Positions 5,659-6,637 of a stretch of 6,637 nucleotides of DNA are shown here, in pieces; position 1 is the first letter of the stretch, and every line of letters begins with the position of its first letter. Source of the DNA: Delftia sp. PS-11 (lineage in GTDB: Bacteria; Pseudomonadota; Gammaproteobacteria; Burkholderiales; Burkholderiaceae_C); assembly GCF_029870285.1 (NCBI RefSeq), contig NZ_JACSYA010000060.1, forward strand, positions 1 to 6,637, given 5' to 3'. Position numbers and translations under genes: made by a program. The notes beneath the pieces were generated by a model that worked only from the letters and a program-made list of their open reading frames with translations, was not told the DNA's origin and searched no databases.

Positions 5659-6561
5659 ATGCGATTAAAAAAATGCGAATTTGAAGAAGCCGAGTATTGC
5701 GGCCCTTTATTTAATCAACTTTCAACATCCAGCTTGCTTTGGGAGCCAGGTCAGGTATTTGAAAATCATATTGGCATAGATTATGCGCTCTTCACTACCC
5801 ATTTGTATCTACATAAACTTCACGGGCATGACTTTCCATTAAATGGAGTGGTACTGTCACAATGTAAATTGGAATATATTTGGGATAATTGCCGATCAAA
5901 GAAAAAACTTCCTTCTTTTCGGCTAAACGTGTTTATTCAAGCCAAACGCCCGCAGTATGGGCGTTATGCACCCAAGGCACTGAAATTAAAAGGACTTAAG
6001 TCTCCTTATTGGAAATTCGAAATAACGCCTCATCAACAAATTGCACTTGAAAAACTTCAAGAGCGACTGAATGATCGGGCAATTATTTGTTATGCGTGTC
6101 CTGTTTTTCATAAGGCAGATATTCTTCACAAATGGACACTGGAACCACGCATAGTAGAAAATTCCACCTTCCCAGACGTTGCTACACTTAAAGGCCATTC
6201 CGCTTGGAATTTTTCTGAGCCAGGGGCCATTGGAGTAGCAAATATTGTTCCAACCGCCAGTAATTCTCCTTCACTTCTCGAAAGAGTTGGCCTTTTAGTA
6301 GGCCAAGGAAAATCAGGCTCAGGTGGAATTTTTGAGGAATTGCAATTTTTATCTGACACTATAAAATTCACCATGGAATCGGTTGCAGATGATGCAACCT
6401 ATATTCGGGCGCGTTTTTTTGAAGGCATAAGATTGCTTCAAGAGGTTACCAAAGAACTCGCCGACGGGGGAAAGCAACAAGCACTTTTTGCCTACGCTAC
6501 TATTATTCATTTTTGCTGTCTAAATCGAACTCAATGGCTCATCGCAGGTCATGATGAATAA
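5659..6561 (+). CDS. Unrecognised 300-residue protein, possible PD-(D/E)XK (QxK-type) nuclease
   Basis: I do not recognise a named family. The N-terminal half has a pattern resembling Mrr-like nucleases: VFENHIGIDYALF (33-45, with Glu 35 and Asp 41) followed by a predicted beta strand NVFIQAKRP (90-98, Gln 94 and Lys 96), then SPYWKFEITPHQQIALEKL and a hydrophobic strand RAIICYACPVF. This order (E, GxD, QxK, helix with Gln, strand) suits a PD-(D/E)XK fold, though the D-to-QxK gap of about 50 residues is long. The C-terminal half looks mostly helical; no signal peptide or clear membrane segment is seen. The gene is AT-rich (about 35-43% GC in lines counted by eye, against more than 60% in the preceding operon), so it was probably acquired separately. 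It starts 61 nt after the helicase stop with no strong ribosome binding site. A defence role is inferred from position and the weak nuclease signature only. Confidence 0.72.
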   Translation: MRLKKCEFEEAEYCGPLFNQLSTSSLLWEPGQVFENHIGIDYALFTTHLYLHKLHGHDFPLNGVVLSQCKLEYIWDNCRSKKKLPSFRLNVFIQAKRPQYGRYAPKALKLKGLKSPYWKFEITPHQQIALEKLQERLNDRAIICYACPVFHKADILHKWTLEPRIVENSTFPDVATLKGHSAWNFSEPGAIGVANIVPTASNSPSLLERVGLLVGQGKSGSGGIFEELQFLSDTIKFTMESVADDATYIRARFFEGIRLLQEVTKELADGGKQQALFAYATIIHFCCLNRTQWLIAGHDE

Positions 6562-6637
6562 TAAATCATTTTACTCCATTTTATTCTGAAATAATATATC
6601 AGGATAAATTTTTTGGATTTCTGCTCACAACTTAGTA

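Noticed and set aside
6562..6637. Terminator or small gene after the last coding region
   Set aside because: The 76 bases contain T tracts but no stable hairpin before them, and no credible open frame.

Overview
The window looks like part of a defence island on a chromosome or mobile element of a GC-rich proteobacterium. Most of it is roughly 55-65% GC by eye, and both insertion sequences belong to families common in Xanthomonas, Pseudomonas, Burkholderia and Rhizobium relatives. The species cannot be fixed from this sequence.

Layout, left to right. Positions 1-324 (minus) hold the N-terminal part of an IS1182-family transposase that runs off the left edge; its outer end lies near 384-404. 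Positions 583-1854 (minus) hold a Shedu (SduA, DUF4263) anti-phage nuclease. Positions 2029-2856 hold a complete but apparently dead 828-bp IS5-family (IS427-like) element with clear inverted ends and TA target repeats. Positions 2924-5597 (plus) hold a translationally coupled pair: an OLD-type ATPase with a C-terminal TOPRIM nuclease domain, followed by a short UvrD/Rep-like helicase. This is the Gabija (GajA/GajB) arrangement, with an unusually compact helicase. Positions 5659-6561 (plus) hold an AT-rich gene for an unrecognised 300-residue protein with a possible Mrr-like (GID...QAK) nuclease signature. The last 76 bases are AT-rich and show no feature I can support.

How the parts fit: Shedu and the Gabija-like pair are divergent and would have shared one upstream region before the IS5 element landed in it. 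The element now lies 67 bp ahead of the ATPase start, at the edge of what could have been that operon's -35 box. The two systems are expected to act independently: Shedu as a single-protein nuclease, and the ATPase-TOPRIM protein with its helicase as a nucleotide- and DNA-sensing nuclease complex. The AT-rich third gene is probably a separate acquisition, and may be a third nuclease-based defence gene. The most unusual points are the short helicase with Arg in place of the conserved Gly of its Walker A motif, and the unnamed candidate QxK nuclease next to it.
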